This document shows, piece after piece, positions 19,150-29,541 of a stretch of DNA of 64,000 bases. The position numbers were made by a program, and so were the translations under genes. This DNA is from UBA1351 sp963677625 (lineage in GTDB: Bacteria; Bacillota; Clostridia; Lachnospirales; Vallitaleaceae), in assembly GCA_963677625.2 (NCBI GenBank), contig CAXXSW010000006.1:1-64000 (forward strand), given 5' to 3'. The number at the start of each line of letters is the position of its first letter. The first letter of the stretch is position 1. The notes beneath the pieces are model-generated. The model was given only the letters and a program-made list of their open reading frames with translations. It ran no database searches and was not told the DNA's origin.

Positions 19150-20055
19150 TTACTCTTTTACAGCACCAACCATGACACCAGCAACAAAATACTTTTGTAC
19201 AAAAGGATAAAAGATTAATAATGGCATGGTAGAAACAACAATAGTTGCATATTTAATCGTTTCTGACAAACCGACAATATCTCCTGTGGCTGCCCCCTGT
19301 GTCATATTCGCATCACTATTACTTACCAGTATTCCTCGTAAAACCAATTGTAGCGGATATTTTGTTGAATCTTGCATAAATAAAGAGGCCCAAAACCAAC
19401 CATTCCAGATACTGACACCATAATATAAAACCATAACTGCTAAGACAGGTTTATTTAGGGGCAACATGATTTTAGTAAAAGTTTTCCAATGACTGGCACC
19501 ATCCAATCTAGCCGACTCTTCCAAAGACTCAGGCACCGAAGCAAAAGATGTTCTCATAATAATTAAATTAAAGGCACTTACTGTAAAAGGAATTATCAGA
19601 GAAAACAAACTATTCATTAGGCCTAGGCCTTTCACCAGTAGATAAAAAGGAATCATGCCTCCTTGAAAAACCATAGTAAAGGTAATAAACATCATAACAA
19701 AGTTGCGGAATGGGAAATATTTTCTTGAAAGGACATAAGCCCCCATAGCTGTTACAAACACCTGTATACCAATGCCAACCACTAATAAGAAGAGTGTGTT
19801 TCTATAACCAGTCAATATGTTCGGATTATTAAATACTCTTTTAAAAGCCTCAAAGTTAATATCACCGACAGGCAAAAGAATAAAACCACTATGTGACGTC
19901 AATGCATTTCCTTCACTAATGGATGACATAAGAACATGGATTAAAGGATATAGTGTCGATATTGCTAACATACTCAAAATTGTTATATTAAAAAAGGTAA
20001 ATACACGATAACTAATTGATTGCTTTATTTTATTCTTATTCTTTATTTTATTCAT
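19150..20055 (-). CDS. Carbohydrate ABC permease, LplC/YtcP type
   Basis: Inner-membrane permease of a CUT1 sugar importer. About 301 residues with six membrane segments and the EAA loop ESARLDGASHWKTFTKIMLP. The longer frame from 20127 is rejected: ATG 20055 follows TAGGAGTT, and an earlier start would sit inside the upstream permease gene. 10 bp separate it from that gene (stop at 20066). No ATPase is encoded here; in this family a shared MsmX-type ATPase elsewhere usually serves. Confidence 0.88.
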   Translation of the reverse strand: MNKIKNKNKIKQSISYRVFTFFNITILSMLAISTLYPLIHVLMSSISEGNALTSHSGFILLPVGDINFEAFKRVFNNPNILTGYRNTLFLLVVGIGIQVFVTAMGAYVLSRKYFPFRNFVMMFITFTMVFQGGMIPFYLLVKGLGLMNSLFSLIIPFTVSAFNLIIMRTSFASVPESLEESARLDGASHWKTFTKIMLPLNKPVLAVMVLYYGVSIWNGWFWASLFMQDSTKYPLQLVLRGILVSNSDANMTQGAATGDIVGLSETIKYATIVVSTMPLLIFYPFVQKYFVAGVMVGAVKE

Positions 20056-20065
20056 TTGACAACTC

Positions 20066-21028
20066 CTACCATAAGCCTGATTTAGTAAAAATTCGACTAA
20101 GCTTATTTGCTGAAACCAATAAAACAAAGTTTACAACCGAATTAAATAAGCCAACAGCCGTGCTATAACTATAGTTCATCTTCTGTAAACCAAGACGATA
20201 TACATAGGATGAGATAACATCAGCGACTGAATATGTTGATGGATCATACATCAATATAATTTTCTCATAACCGATGGTTAACATTGTACCGATCCTTAGA
20301 ATAAGCATGATCATAATTGTCCCCCTAATACTTGGTAAGGTAACATGCAAAATCTGCTTAAAACGATTTGCTCCATCAATTCTTGCCGACTCATATAATT
20401 GGGGGTTTATACCTGATAAAGCAGCTAGATATATAATAGAGTTCCAACCTACATTTTGCCATATATCTGATGATATATATAAGGTTCTAAAAGCCGCAGG
20501 TAGCTGTAATAAAGGAAATCTGTCAAATCCTAACACGGCTAAGAGATCATTAAACAATCCAGTTGAAACGGTAAATTCTCTCATTAATCCGATAATGACA
20601 ACCATGGATATAAAATGTGGTAAATAGGTCACCGTTTGAATCACACTTTTAAAAACCTTATGTTTTAGTTCATTCATTAATAAAGCTAGTATAATCGGCG
20701 CTGGAAATCCCCAAGCCAAACTATATAAACTCAATAAGAATGTATTCTTCAATACTCTCATAAAGTATAAGCTATTAAAAAAGCGGCTAAAGTGCTTAAG
20801 CCCCACCCATTCACTTCCCCAGATACCATCTCTAGGCAAAAAATCTTTAAACGCAATTATGGCCCCATACATTGGACCGTACATAAAAATTGCAAAAAAT
20901 AAGATAATCGGAAGAATCATAAGATATAACTGCCAATTCCTTTGAATTTCAATTCTAAGCTGATTACTTGGTTTTTTTTTGCCTTTATTTTCTTGTTTGT
21001 TTAAGGCTTTTTCAGATGCTATTTCCAC
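20066..21028 (-). CDS. Carbohydrate ABC permease, LplB type
   Basis: Partner permease, 320 residues. Begins with GTG 21028 behind AAGGGAGTG. Six membrane segments, with the conserved N-terminal MYGPMYGAIIAFKDF of LplB/YteP permeases and the EAA loop ESARIDGANRFKQILHVTLP. Heterodimerises with the LplC-type protein encoded next. Confidence 0.88.
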   Translation of the reverse strand: MEIASEKALNKQENKGKKKPSNQLRIEIQRNWQLYLMILPIILFFAIFMYGPMYGAIIAFKDFLPRDGIWGSEWVGLKHFSRFFNSLYFMRVLKNTFLLSLYSLAWGFPAPIILALLMNELKHKVFKSVIQTVTYLPHFISMVVIIGLMREFTVSTGLFNDLLAVLGFDRFPLLQLPAAFRTLYISSDIWQNVGWNSIIYLAALSGINPQLYESARIDGANRFKQILHVTLPSIRGTIMIMLILRIGTMLTIGYEKIILMYDPSTYSVADVISSYVYRLGLQKMNYSYSTAVGLFNSVVNFVLLVSANKLSRIFTKSGLW

Positions 21029-21098
21029 GTTTTCACTCCCTTTTAGACTTACATTGCCACTATTTCGGTAATCTTTTCTTAAAAATGATAAAAATATA

Positions 21099-21128
21099 TA
21101 AGGGATGCAGAAAATCCTACATCCCTTA
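21099..21128 (-). terminator. Attenuator hairpin between binding protein and permeases
   Basis: TAAGGGATG / CATCCCTTA stem with an AT-rich tail on the minus strand, directly after the binding-protein stop. Such hairpins let the binding protein be made in excess of the permeases. Confidence 0.6.
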
Positions 21129-21137
21129 TCACATTAT

Positions 21138-22817
21138 TTAACGATTATTATAACGTTCAAGAGCTGTTTGATATATTTCGATAGCTCGATCAATACCCAT
21201 ATCTTTTATGTTTTGCACATAGGTGTCAAATGAGTCAAGGCTTTCAACTCCAATAATATACTTCACTTGCATTTCATCACGATATGTTGTTATTTCATTC
21301 ATAATCATTGCAATTTCTTCACTTTCATCAGGTGTTGGTGTTACTTTTGGCATTTGGTGTAGGTCAACATCTGAAATTGTCCAATTTGAAATTGCTTCTT
21401 GTTGTTGTTTAGGGTAGGTAAAACCATATTGTTCATAATATTCTTTATCTTGTACAAACGGGCCATAATAGTTGGCTCTTGTATGCATTGCCAGCGCTGT
21501 GTTAATCGACAAATCTGCATTATTCAGAATCAAGTCACTGTATGTAGGATAACCATCTATCATATTATAGCTGACACCCTCGACTCCAAAGTTATATAAA
21601 AGGTTTCCATCTTCCGAATAAGCCATATCTAAGTATTTAACAGCCGCCTCAATGTTTTCACATGATGTAGAAATAAAGGCATCACCTGTTCCAACAATCG
21701 CTTGATCTTTTTGAGACAAGAAAGGTATGTCACCTTCATTTAGCACTGGCGACTTTACTCCAGTAAAATCAAAATTATCTTTATCTTCAACGGCAGCAAG
21801 CCAAGTTCCCATTCTCGATGCCAAGTATCCCATACTTGCTCCAGCTTCACCGGTTGTCATCTTTTCGCCAACCATGCTTTTATTCATTGTTTGTATATCT
21901 GCATCAATCAAGCCTTCATCATACCATTTTGAAAATGTTTCAAGGAATTGTTCATATCCAGGTTCAATTGAGCCGTATTGCACCTTACCATCATCATCGA
22001 TATAAAAGTCTTCTGCCACATTAAAAGCTTCTATAAACGGCGATCCATTCCCGTTATTTAACATCCATGATTCGTAGGTCAAAGGAGCACTAGCACCTTT
22101 TTCATTTTTAAATAGTGTTAGCATCTCATACCAATCATCCATTGTTTCTGGATAATCAAGACCTAACTCATCAAGCCATTGACTATTTACAATAATACCA
22201 AAGTATGATAGCAAAGAAGCATCCCCTCTAACAAATGGAAAACTATAGTATTTACCGGTATCGGTCTTAGCTTGTTTAGCGACCTCTGGATGTTCTTCAT
22301 AATACTTCATTAAATTTGGTGCATATTCTTCAAGATAAGGAGTTAAATCAACGATGACCCCATCTTCAATTGCTTTTTCAGGTCCACCTGGATAATAAGT
22401 CAAAATATTATATTCAAATATATCTGGTAAACTACTTGATGCATATAATAGATTAAACTGTTCTGAAGCATCAGATCCTACAGCTGGATGTTGATATTTA
22501 ATACTTACACCTGTATATGCTTCTAGATTCTTTGCAAAATCTGTTTCACTGAAATTTGAAATAGCTTGATTTAAATTTGCATCAAGACTCATCCAATAAG
22601 TAAATGACATTCCTTCTAAATCTATAGACTCATATGCTGACACTTGGTCCTTAGAACCAGTATTTTCTCCTAAATCAGAATCGGCTGAACCATCCTCCTC
22701 AAGATTCGATGAACCATCACCTATTGTTTCATCTGAAGAATCTGTTTTCTTATTGCTACATCCCACCATTGATAATATCATGATAACGATTAGCATAATT
22801 ACAAAATGCTTTTTCAA
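21138..22817 (-). CDS. Extracellular sugar-binding lipoprotein, LplA type
   Basis: Solute-binding protein of the importer, about 559 residues. I place the start at TTG 22817, seven bases after a perfect AAGGAGG; the longer frame to 22976 has no such site. From there: short signal peptide and lipobox LSMVGC, a Ser/Asp/Glu-rich linker, then the binding domain (GVSIKYQHPAVGSD, YYSFPFVRGDASLL). The size fits binding proteins for complex glycan oligomers paired with LplB/LplC permeases. Sugar not predictable. Confidence 0.88.
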   Translation of the reverse strand: MKKHFVIMLIVIMILSMVGCSNKKTDSSDETIGDGSSNLEEDGSADSDLGENTGSKDQVSAYESIDLEGMSFTYWMSLDANLNQAISNFSETDFAKNLEAYTGVSIKYQHPAVGSDASEQFNLLYASSSLPDIFEYNILTYYPGGPEKAIEDGVIVDLTPYLEEYAPNLMKYYEEHPEVAKQAKTDTGKYYSFPFVRGDASLLSYFGIIVNSQWLDELGLDYPETMDDWYEMLTLFKNEKGASAPLTYESWMLNNGNGSPFIEAFNVAEDFYIDDDGKVQYGSIEPGYEQFLETFSKWYDEGLIDADIQTMNKSMVGEKMTTGEAGASMGYLASRMGTWLAAVEDKDNFDFTGVKSPVLNEGDIPFLSQKDQAIVGTGDAFISTSCENIEAAVKYLDMAYSEDGNLLYNFGVEGVSYNMIDGYPTYSDLILNNADLSINTALAMHTRANYYGPFVQDKEYYEQYGFTYPKQQQEAISNWTISDVDLHQMPKVTPTPDESEEIAMIMNEITTYRDEMQVKYIIGVESLDSFDTYVQNIKDMGIDRAIEIYQTALERYNNR

Positions 22818-23029
22818 GATATTTCCTCCTTTGGCTTTCCCTTTTTGGAATTGCTCTATTAAGTTGAATTTCATCATATTAAGTTTGCCTGTATTCGAAT
22901 ACCATTTCATCCTACTCTCAAATGATAAACTTGTATATGAACCATTTCGAGGATTTAATACACAATAAAGCATCATATAATAAGCTATTTAATAATTGTT
23001 CATCCTTTTATAATTGTTTATGCCCCACC

Positions 23030-25309
23030 CTATTGCTTTAAAGCCTTATACTGACCTGGTGTAATTCCAGTATGTCTCTTAAAGAATCGTATAAAAGCAT
23101 TACTGTAGAGATAACCAACTTGTAAAGATACATCACTAATACTTAAATCTGTTTCTTCCAATAGTTTTTTAGCAGCATCAATACGGATCATGTTCAAGGT
23201 ATATAGAACAGAATAGCCTGTTTCTTTTTTATATAGTTTTGATAAGTAAGCAGGAGTCATATCAAAAACCTCACCTAGTTTGGAACCATTTAAATCAACA
23301 TCTGAATAATTGCTTTGGATATAATCATTTACCTGCTTTTCAATTGAATACCTTGGTGCTTCACTATGGTGTTTTGCATTAATGTTACATGCAAACTCTG
23401 CGACCTCTAACACTATTTCCTTCATGTCTTCCACATCAGTCGCCATATTCAATCGCTTAATAGGAGATTTCACCTTTAACATGTCGTAAAAGGGCTCATT
23501 ATTGACCGTCTTTAATATTGACCCTAACAAATCAAACATAATACACTGTAAGTAATCTAATTGAATCGATTGTTCTTTCAAATGAACGCGAATTACCTCA
23601 TTGATTAAAGTTCTTGTCTGTTCAAGATTCCCTTCTTTTATAGAGTGCATCAAATGAAACTCTTGTTCCTCACTAAAGGCATACCTGGCTTCATTATTAA
23701 TAATGTCTTCATAAAACACAATCTTCTTTTCACCTGTCAGCTCGGCTACACTTAACGATTCATTACTTTCTTGATAAGCATTTGGTAAGGCACTTATATG
23801 CTGATGCTTCATACTGATACCCATATAACATTGTAGTCCAAAGTAACTTTCAAGCATTTCTCTTGTTTTATATAAGTGTCCTTCAATTTCCTTAACTGTC
23901 ATAGTATTCTCATCAGTATCTATAATGCAAGCGACTAAGCCTTCTGACTCTATCATCTGTATGTTAAAATAGCTGCATAATATTTCTTCCATTACATTTC
24001 GTATAACAAATTGAGATAACTCTACATCTAATTCGTAGTAGCCGCTATCATTCTTTTGGTCGCTACTTTTCATATATAGATATTTAATCACGACCAGCTG
24101 ATAACTTTCATCATCAAAGGTTATATTAAAGTTTTCCATCTGCCGCTGGATATAGCCTTTGTCTTTAATATATCCTTGCATCACTTTCATGAAAAAATTG
24201 TTTTTCAAAGAATGGCGTTGACGATCCAAATCACCTTTCATTTTTTCCTGTTCACTACGACTTTTTTGAATGACCGATTCAATGTACTCATATTCTGAAT
24301 CAAAAGGCTCTTTCTCCTCTTTCAAAGAATCCACCATTTTTCTAACCGGCATATACATACGATTCGTAAGATAAAAGGCAATGAGTAAATTAAATGCGAA
24401 GAATATAATTATCATCAGCATCATAACCCAATGTATTTGGTCCAATTGGGCAAAATAGTACTCTTTAGGTACTAAGCTGATATATGTCCAATTTCTTGTT
24501 AATGATGTTTTAATTGCTTTGATATATTTAGTATCTTTTATTTCAATTTCATCAGATTCCTCTTTCATTTTCATTAAGGAAATACTTTCTAAATAATACT
24601 GGGGATCATTTGTAAAAATTAATTCTTCTTCACTATTGTAGATGAACAACTTTCCATTTGGTATTGTATTCTCAGCTATTTCCTGCATTTTAGTTTCATC
24701 AATTTCCACTAAAAATGCTCCCGTTGGCTTATTGGCAAACTGAACCGGTAATGACTGTATGTAAATTAAAGGGTTGTTACTAATTTCAATCTCAGGAAAC
24801 AGCGTTCTCAATCTAATAACCCTATGATTGTAGCCTACTTCAAATGCTTCGAGTAGGTCTCTTGCAGAGATGTTAAATGATTCCTTGGCGTACAAGTCAA
24901 TATAATCGCTATAGTAAACATTACTGCCTTTGACAATGAATTCTGGTTTTTTCGCAAACATATTTAATTGGGAGATCAAACGATTAGCTCTTGAATTAAC
25001 TTCAAGGTTTTTAGCAGCTACTAAAATATCATACCGATCGTTTGCTGTAAGATTCATCCCCATATTTAACAAATTGAGTAAAGACTTATTAAATCCCATC
25101 GTATATACAAGGCGATCAATTGATGCAAATTCATCATCAAAAATATGCCCCATTTGTTTTAAATAGCTGTCATTTAATGTATCTAAATTTTCTCTTATAT
25201 TGTTCTCATAAATCGAATTGATACCTAATAGAAAGAATAATGATATCGAGATAAGTATTAAATATGTTAATAACCATTTTTTGAACAAATTCGATTTCCA
25301 TAGCTTCAT
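23030..25309 (-). CDS. Membrane-anchored AraC-family regulator with Cache-like sensor
   Basis: 759 residues: TM helix about 11-30, extracellular sensor to about 290, second TM about 295-315, cytoplasmic linker, and a C-terminal AraC/XylS double HTH (LGEVFDMTPAYLSKLYKKET; ISDVSLQVGYLYSNAFIRFF). It is the one-component sensor-regulator commonly found upstream of LplABC-type importers and likely controls the operon starting at 22817 on the same strand. No separate histidine kinase is needed in this type. Confidence 0.88.
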   Translation of the reverse strand: MKLWKSNLFKKWLLTYLILISISLFFLLGINSIYENNIRENLDTLNDSYLKQMGHIFDDEFASIDRLVYTMGFNKSLLNLLNMGMNLTANDRYDILVAAKNLEVNSRANRLISQLNMFAKKPEFIVKGSNVYYSDYIDLYAKESFNISARDLLEAFEVGYNHRVIRLRTLFPEIEISNNPLIYIQSLPVQFANKPTGAFLVEIDETKMQEIAENTIPNGKLFIYNSEEELIFTNDPQYYLESISLMKMKEESDEIEIKDTKYIKAIKTSLTRNWTYISLVPKEYYFAQLDQIHWVMMLMIIIFFAFNLLIAFYLTNRMYMPVRKMVDSLKEEKEPFDSEYEYIESVIQKSRSEQEKMKGDLDRQRHSLKNNFFMKVMQGYIKDKGYIQRQMENFNITFDDESYQLVVIKYLYMKSSDQKNDSGYYELDVELSQFVIRNVMEEILCSYFNIQMIESEGLVACIIDTDENTMTVKEIEGHLYKTREMLESYFGLQCYMGISMKHQHISALPNAYQESNESLSVAELTGEKKIVFYEDIINNEARYAFSEEQEFHLMHSIKEGNLEQTRTLINEVIRVHLKEQSIQLDYLQCIMFDLLGSILKTVNNEPFYDMLKVKSPIKRLNMATDVEDMKEIVLEVAEFACNINAKHHSEAPRYSIEKQVNDYIQSNYSDVDLNGSKLGEVFDMTPAYLSKLYKKETGYSVLYTLNMIRIDAAKKLLEETDLSISDVSLQVGYLYSNAFIRFFKRHTGITPGQYKALKQ

Positions 25310-25419
25310 CTTATTATGCCCCCTTGTTTGTAATAAATAGCAATGATGATACTATAATTATATACTACTCACCCACTAGAGCCTATTAACAATCATTGAA
25401 ACCCATGCACAAATTATAA

Positions 25420-25480
25420 AAAAAGACTGGATATCTGATAAAATAAGCTTTTTATAACTTATCTCATCTGATTTCAGTCC
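25420..25480 (-). terminator. Terminator after the transglutaminase-like gene
   Basis: Long imperfect stem on the minus strand: GGACTG...ATCAGATGAGATAAG pairing with CTTATTTTATCAGAT...CAGTC, followed by a run of seven T. It lies about 140 bp past the stop at 25623. The remainder of 25310-25622 shows no gene. Confidence 0.65.
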
Positions 25481-25622
25481 ACTTATTTTTTAACGGAAAC
25501 ATAGATCGCTTTTAACCTGTAATAAACTTCTTTAGTTTAGAGATGCCGCTTGAAAGACATCACAATCCTAAAATCTGAAAAGGAATCAATTTTTCTTATA
25601 TCTACCATTAACCCCTCCCCTC

Positions 25623-26552
25623 CTAAAACTCTTTTAGTTTATTATATTCAGATGCATCTTTCTCATAATCGAAAGGAAAACCCTTATGATTCATGTAAGC
25701 ATCAAATGTCGTATCTACAATAACCCACCTATCTTCTTCGTTAAGATAGACCTCGTTCCATGCATGATAAACATCAGAATTTTCAGCATATCCCTTGGCC
25801 ATTTTTGAAGGGATACCCTGACTCCTTAACATAGCTGCATAAAGGGCTGAATAGTCATAACATATTCCCTTTTCTTTTTTTATAGTTTCATCATTATCAG
25901 GAATATAAGAAAAATCTAGCCCTTTAATCTTATCATAATCATATTGAATCGTTTCAATCACAAACTCATAAAGGACTTGGTTAATATCATCAAGACTCAA
26001 TTTAACTTCTTCTATGCCTAAGTCTTTCCGCTTAGCTTCCAAGGCCTGGTCAACCAAAACACCAGCAAGCTCAATTGATTTGTCCTCAAAGGTCCAGTGA
26101 ATCTCAAGTATCGACTGGAGATAAACCAAATTTTTCTCACTAAGCTCAACATTATAGGTTTCAGATTTCAACTTCTTATACTTAGTTCCATTTGTGTTGA
26201 TATATAAACTTACCTTGTATTGTCCATTTCCTAATTGCAAAGGGTAATTAACATATTCTGAATTATTGAAAATATTGTATATATACTTGCTATCATCCTT
26301 TTCAACAATAAGTTTCTTCTTTTTCTCAGAAGTTGATTGATAAAAAACACTTACAATTCCATACGATGCATTCTCAAAACTTATATCATAACCATGTGCA
26401 TTTTTTGCCTCTAGAAAAGGAGCATACACACTTCTCTCTTGACTATTTTCCAAGTTAAGAACGTAGCGGTCATTAGCATCAACTTTCTGTTGATTATGTG
26501 AACATAAACCCAAGAGTAAGCCAATGCTTACGATTAAGGCATATACTTTCAT
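25623..26552 (-). CDS. Secreted transglutaminase-like cysteine protein
   Basis: About 309 residues. ATG 26552 has AAGGAGG six bases upstream, so the longer frame to 26582 is rejected. Hydrophobic signal sequence (MKVYALIVSIGLLLGLCSHN), possibly a lipobox LGLCS. The C-terminal third carries the transglutaminase-core triad: Cys in GICYDYSALYAAMLRSQGIP, His in YHAWNEVYL, Asp in VDTTFDAY. Bacterial members are usually peptidases or peptidoglycan-linked enzymes. Exported location is inferred from the signal. It is the last core-like gene before the accessory zone. Confidence 0.8.
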   Translation of the reverse strand: MKVYALIVSIGLLLGLCSHNQQKVDANDRYVLNLENSQERSVYAPFLEAKNAHGYDISFENASYGIVSVFYQSTSEKKKKLIVEKDDSKYIYNIFNNSEYVNYPLQLGNGQYKVSLYINTNGTKYKKLKSETYNVELSEKNLVYLQSILEIHWTFEDKSIELAGVLVDQALEAKRKDLGIEEVKLSLDDINQVLYEFVIETIQYDYDKIKGLDFSYIPDNDETIKKEKGICYDYSALYAAMLRSQGIPSKMAKGYAENSDVYHAWNEVYLNEEDRWVIVDTTFDAYMNHKGFPFDYEKDASEYNKLKEF

Positions 26553-26821
26553 GATGACCTCCTTCCTCTCAAAACTAAACAAATTAATTTCTTCAGAATT
26601 CTCTCAACCTAGCCATATTAATATTTTAATCCTAGTCTTAGCAAGTGTCAAAAGAAAGCTAGGCACAGGCTGCGTAAACTTAATGTCGGAAAAAGAAAGA
26701 TAGAATTATCCCTCTGTGATTTTATAAGATTTTTTCTTCGGTTAATATTATACTTTTATCCGCAGATAACTGTATACTTTTTCTGTTTCTTTTTATCTGT
26801 TGATCAAGTGCTGTTCTTATT

Positions 26822-27075
26822 TTATCTTGCATCTCTCCTGTTGCTTTTCAACACGATATTTGTCCCATCTGCATATTGTTCATTTCTACTACCGTTAGTA
26901 TATTTTTCTACACAATCAACAGTTTCATTCTCTTCATTATTTAATTTAATTTTTTTTGAATCAGACGTATAGATATCATTAGTTTCTTTATTGTCGTTTT
27001 CTTTAACAAAATACAACTTGATATAATAAATGTTATAATTAAAAGTGACATCAATACATAATAGATTTTTTTATA
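26822..27075 (-). pseudogene. Small lipoprotein remnant
   Basis: On the minus strand a GAGG site is followed by AT-AAAAAAATC, which would read ATG AAA AAA ATC if one G were present. The downstream frame then encodes a typical lipoprotein leader (KKIYYVLMSLLIITFIISSC). Just after the cysteine a one-base shift is needed to enter the 64-codon frame ending at 26822 (YFVKENDNKETNDIYTSD...). So a start-codon lesion and a frameshift in a ~85-residue lipoprotein. Tentative. The rest of 26583-27130 shows nothing codable. Confidence 0.4.
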
Positions 27076-27137
27076 ATACTACCTCTTATTTAATTATTTA
27101 GCACCCCTGCTAATTAAATATTATCAAAAACAATAAT

Positions 27138-27180
27138 TGTATTTGGCAATAGTTTTTTGAACAAAATGGCAAAACATTTT
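27138..27180. repeat. IS21 left inverted repeat
   Basis: Pairs with 29499-29541. The shared core AAAATGGCAAAACA sits at the same distance from both tips. Confidence 0.85.
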
Positions 27181-27206
27181 GAACAGCACATTCAGTTAAC
27201 GAGTTA

Positions 27207-27926
27207 CTATTTTAAAAGTGCATTCTGTTTCCTGTGACTTGGTCCATCAAAGAATAGTAGATGAGAGTGGTGAACCACTCTGTCAATGATGGCCGCCGTC
27301 AGTTTTTCATCAAACAGGAAGTTTTTCCAATGGCTAAACTCAATGTTTGTGGTAATGATAAGGCTCTTTTGCTCATAGCACATACTGATGACCTCAAAGA
27401 GTAGTCTTGCACCTTCTTGATGAAGTGGAAGGTATCCCCATTCATCAAGAATTAGTAGATGCGCTTTCTTAAGCTTCTTCATGAATTTTTCATAGGTGTC
27501 ATTTCCCCTTACCTGAACGAGCTTATTAATAAGCTCATGAACCGTAAAGAAGTATACAATTTTACTTTGCATTACTGCTTTGACTCCAAGGGCAATACCC
27601 AAATGAGTCTTGCCAGCTCCAATATTTCCATAAAGAATCAGGTTTTCCTGGTTTTGAATGAACTCCAAGCTTGTGATTGCATCAAGGGATATCTTCTCAG
27701 GTATCTGCACATGACTCCATTCATAGTCATCCAAAGTTTTTTTAACCGGGAAGTTAGCCTGCTTCATGTTTCTAGCCATAATACCTGCTTGACGCTCATT
27801 ATAGAGCTTTTCAAGAAGGTCATGGATGAATTGGTCCTTGTTTTCATAAGGCGTTGTTTCATATATATCAATAAGGTTATTGCTTAAACGAAGTTTCTTC
27901 TGATAGTTGGTAATACTTTCTTTCAT
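27207..27926 (-). CDS. istB: IS21 transposition helper ATPase IstB
   Basis: 239-residue AAA+ ATPase that assists IstA in target selection and strand transfer. Walker A LYGNIGAGKTHLG, Walker B HLLILDEWGYLPL, and the sensor region IITTNIEFSHW. Start overlaps the istA stop (translational coupling). Intact. Confidence 0.95.
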   Translation of the reverse strand: MKESITNYQKKLRLSNNLIDIYETTPYENKDQFIHDLLEKLYNERQAGIMARNMKQANFPVKKTLDDYEWSHVQIPEKISLDAITSLEFIQNQENLILYGNIGAGKTHLGIALGVKAVMQSKIVYFFTVHELINKLVQVRGNDTYEKFMKKLKKAHLLILDEWGYLPLHQEGARLLFEVISMCYEQKSLIITTNIEFSHWKNFLFDEKLTAAIIDRVVHHSHLLFFDGPSHRKQNALLK

Positions 27927-29425
27927 CGCAGTTCACCACCAATCAGATCGTCATAATCTTCGAGAGTTACGGTGAAGTTTGGGAACGAGAGCTCCGACTC
28001 CTGTGTATCTGGTAAGTATAAGGACTGGTCCTCATTCATTCGGTAGTATGTAGTCCATAAAGCTTCAGGTTCCGTTACGTGCTGGTTCATATTTTCTTCA
28101 ACGACTTTTGTTGCAAAGGCAAAGTCCTTTTCAATAAGACACTGTTTGAGGAAATATAAAGCATCACGTAAGTCCTCAGGATTAAGGAGTGCTGTGTAGT
28201 CTTGCCAGACTTTAGGCAAGAGGTGATAGAACTCTACATACTTTAACGCTCTTGGTCGTTTTGCCACAAGGTTCAGGAAATCTACCCAATGAGTGAATTT
28301 CTTGCCTTTGTCAAAAGAACGCCTGTGTCGTGTGATTTCTTGATACTGCCGGTTATATATAACTAGTTCATTGGCAAAGAACTTAACGATGACGTGTTCA
28401 CCAACATGACTTGGTGATACGGAATATTCATTGTTATCAACCTTGATATGACCGTTTTTATAGACTCTATACTTATCTTCCTTAGCATAATCAAGGGGAA
28501 TCGGATTGAAGTCGTGCATAAGGTCCATTTCCTTTTCAAAGATAGCATTCAGAGTCAGTGGCTTTAGCTTGTAGTGTTGACGGTTATTGTCCTTGTTACA
28601 GCGATATAGAAGGTCAGCATTGTATTTATCAAGGTCATTGATAATAGGTTCAGGTATGAAAAGGTTATTTCTGAAGTAACCTACTTTGTTTTCGACGGAA
28701 CCTTTTTCATTACCGGAATCTGGATTGCAAAAGACAATCTCAAATCCGTAATGGACAGCAAACCGGTGAAATCTCGGGTTAGGGATAACCTTGCCGTTTG
28801 AATCTTTTAACCGCAGGGCGGCGGCAGCCATTTGATCAAACCAGATCTTACTTGGTACTTTGCCAATATGTTCAAAGATTTTTACCATACTTTGGCAAAC
28901 AGCTTCCATGGTTTCACTAAGAGTTATCTGGCAGAAACCAGCGTTACTAGCTGGAAAACTCATAACGAATTCATGGGCAGTTACTATTTTACCATCTTGG
29001 TAGATGTCGATTTCACCGAAGTCAACTTGGGCTTCGCCGCCGGGATGGTCTAGGTCAAGGAAGCATTCTCTATCGACATAGATAAGAGCCTTTTCTTCTT
29101 TGACAATGTTACGCATGGTTCGTTCACTGATTTTGCATAAGTCAGGAATTTCCTGACAAGCTCTGGCGTAAATGCGTTTGGCAGTGTGGCGCTTTTTCCT
29201 TCGTTTATTCTTGTCCTGAAGCAGTATACTTCGGACAAAGGGGCGAACAAGATCAGATTTTCTTTCTTTGGACCGAGTGTAAGCAGGAGGGTTGAAATCC
29301 TCTTGATTTAGGTATTTAGTGATGGTGTTTCTGGCATGTGTTGTACGATTTTGGATTTCTGTTACAGAAAGTCCTTTATTAAAGTACATATCTCGGATAT
29401 AATCTATTTGAGTAATTGTCAGCAC
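27923..29425 (-). CDS. istA: IS21 transposase IstA
   Basis: 500-residue DDE transposase. N-terminal HTH (FNKGLSVTEIQNRTTHARNT), catalytic core with Asp in GEAQVDFGEID, Asp in IWFDQMAAAA and Glu in GNEKGSVENKVGY. Begins with GTG 29425 behind AGGAG. Intact. Confidence 0.95.
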   Translation of the reverse strand: MLTITQIDYIRDMYFNKGLSVTEIQNRTTHARNTITKYLNQEDFNPPAYTRSKERKSDLVRPFVRSILLQDKNKRRKKRHTAKRIYARACQEIPDLCKISERTMRNIVKEEKALIYVDRECFLDLDHPGGEAQVDFGEIDIYQDGKIVTAHEFVMSFPASNAGFCQITLSETMEAVCQSMVKIFEHIGKVPSKIWFDQMAAAALRLKDSNGKVIPNPRFHRFAVHYGFEIVFCNPDSGNEKGSVENKVGYFRNNLFIPEPIINDLDKYNADLLYRCNKDNNRQHYKLKPLTLNAIFEKEMDLMHDFNPIPLDYAKEDKYRVYKNGHIKVDNNEYSVSPSHVGEHVIVKFFANELVIYNRQYQEITRHRRSFDKGKKFTHWVDFLNLVAKRPRALKYVEFYHLLPKVWQDYTALLNPEDLRDALYFLKQCLIEKDFAFATKVVEENMNQHVTEPEALWTTYYRMNEDQSLYLPDTQESELSFPNFTVTLEDYDDLIGGELR

Positions 29426-29498
29426 GTCCTTTCGCTCCTTTAAGTAGTAGTGTACCTAAAAGGATATTCGATTGTGAATGTACTGGCAATTACTTTTT

Positions 29499-29541
29499 AA
29501 TTTGTTTTGCCATTTTGCTTAAACTTATTTTACCAAAAACA
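29499..29541. repeat. IS21 right inverted repeat
   Basis: Inverted copy of 27138-27180. The target duplication CAATAAT follows at 29542-29548. Confidence 0.85.

Larger units (their letters stand above)
27138..29541 (-). mobile_element. Complete IS21-family insertion sequence
   Basis: 2404 bp, with istA and istB overlapping by 4 bp. Ends begin TGT: left TGTATTTGGCAA, right (reverse complement) TGTTTTTGGTAA, with imperfect inverted repeats of about 43 bp sharing AAAATGGCAAAACA. Flanked by an exact 7-bp direct repeat CAATAAT (27131-27137 and 29542-29548), so the ends and a recent, undisturbed insertion are directly visible. Confidence 0.95.
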
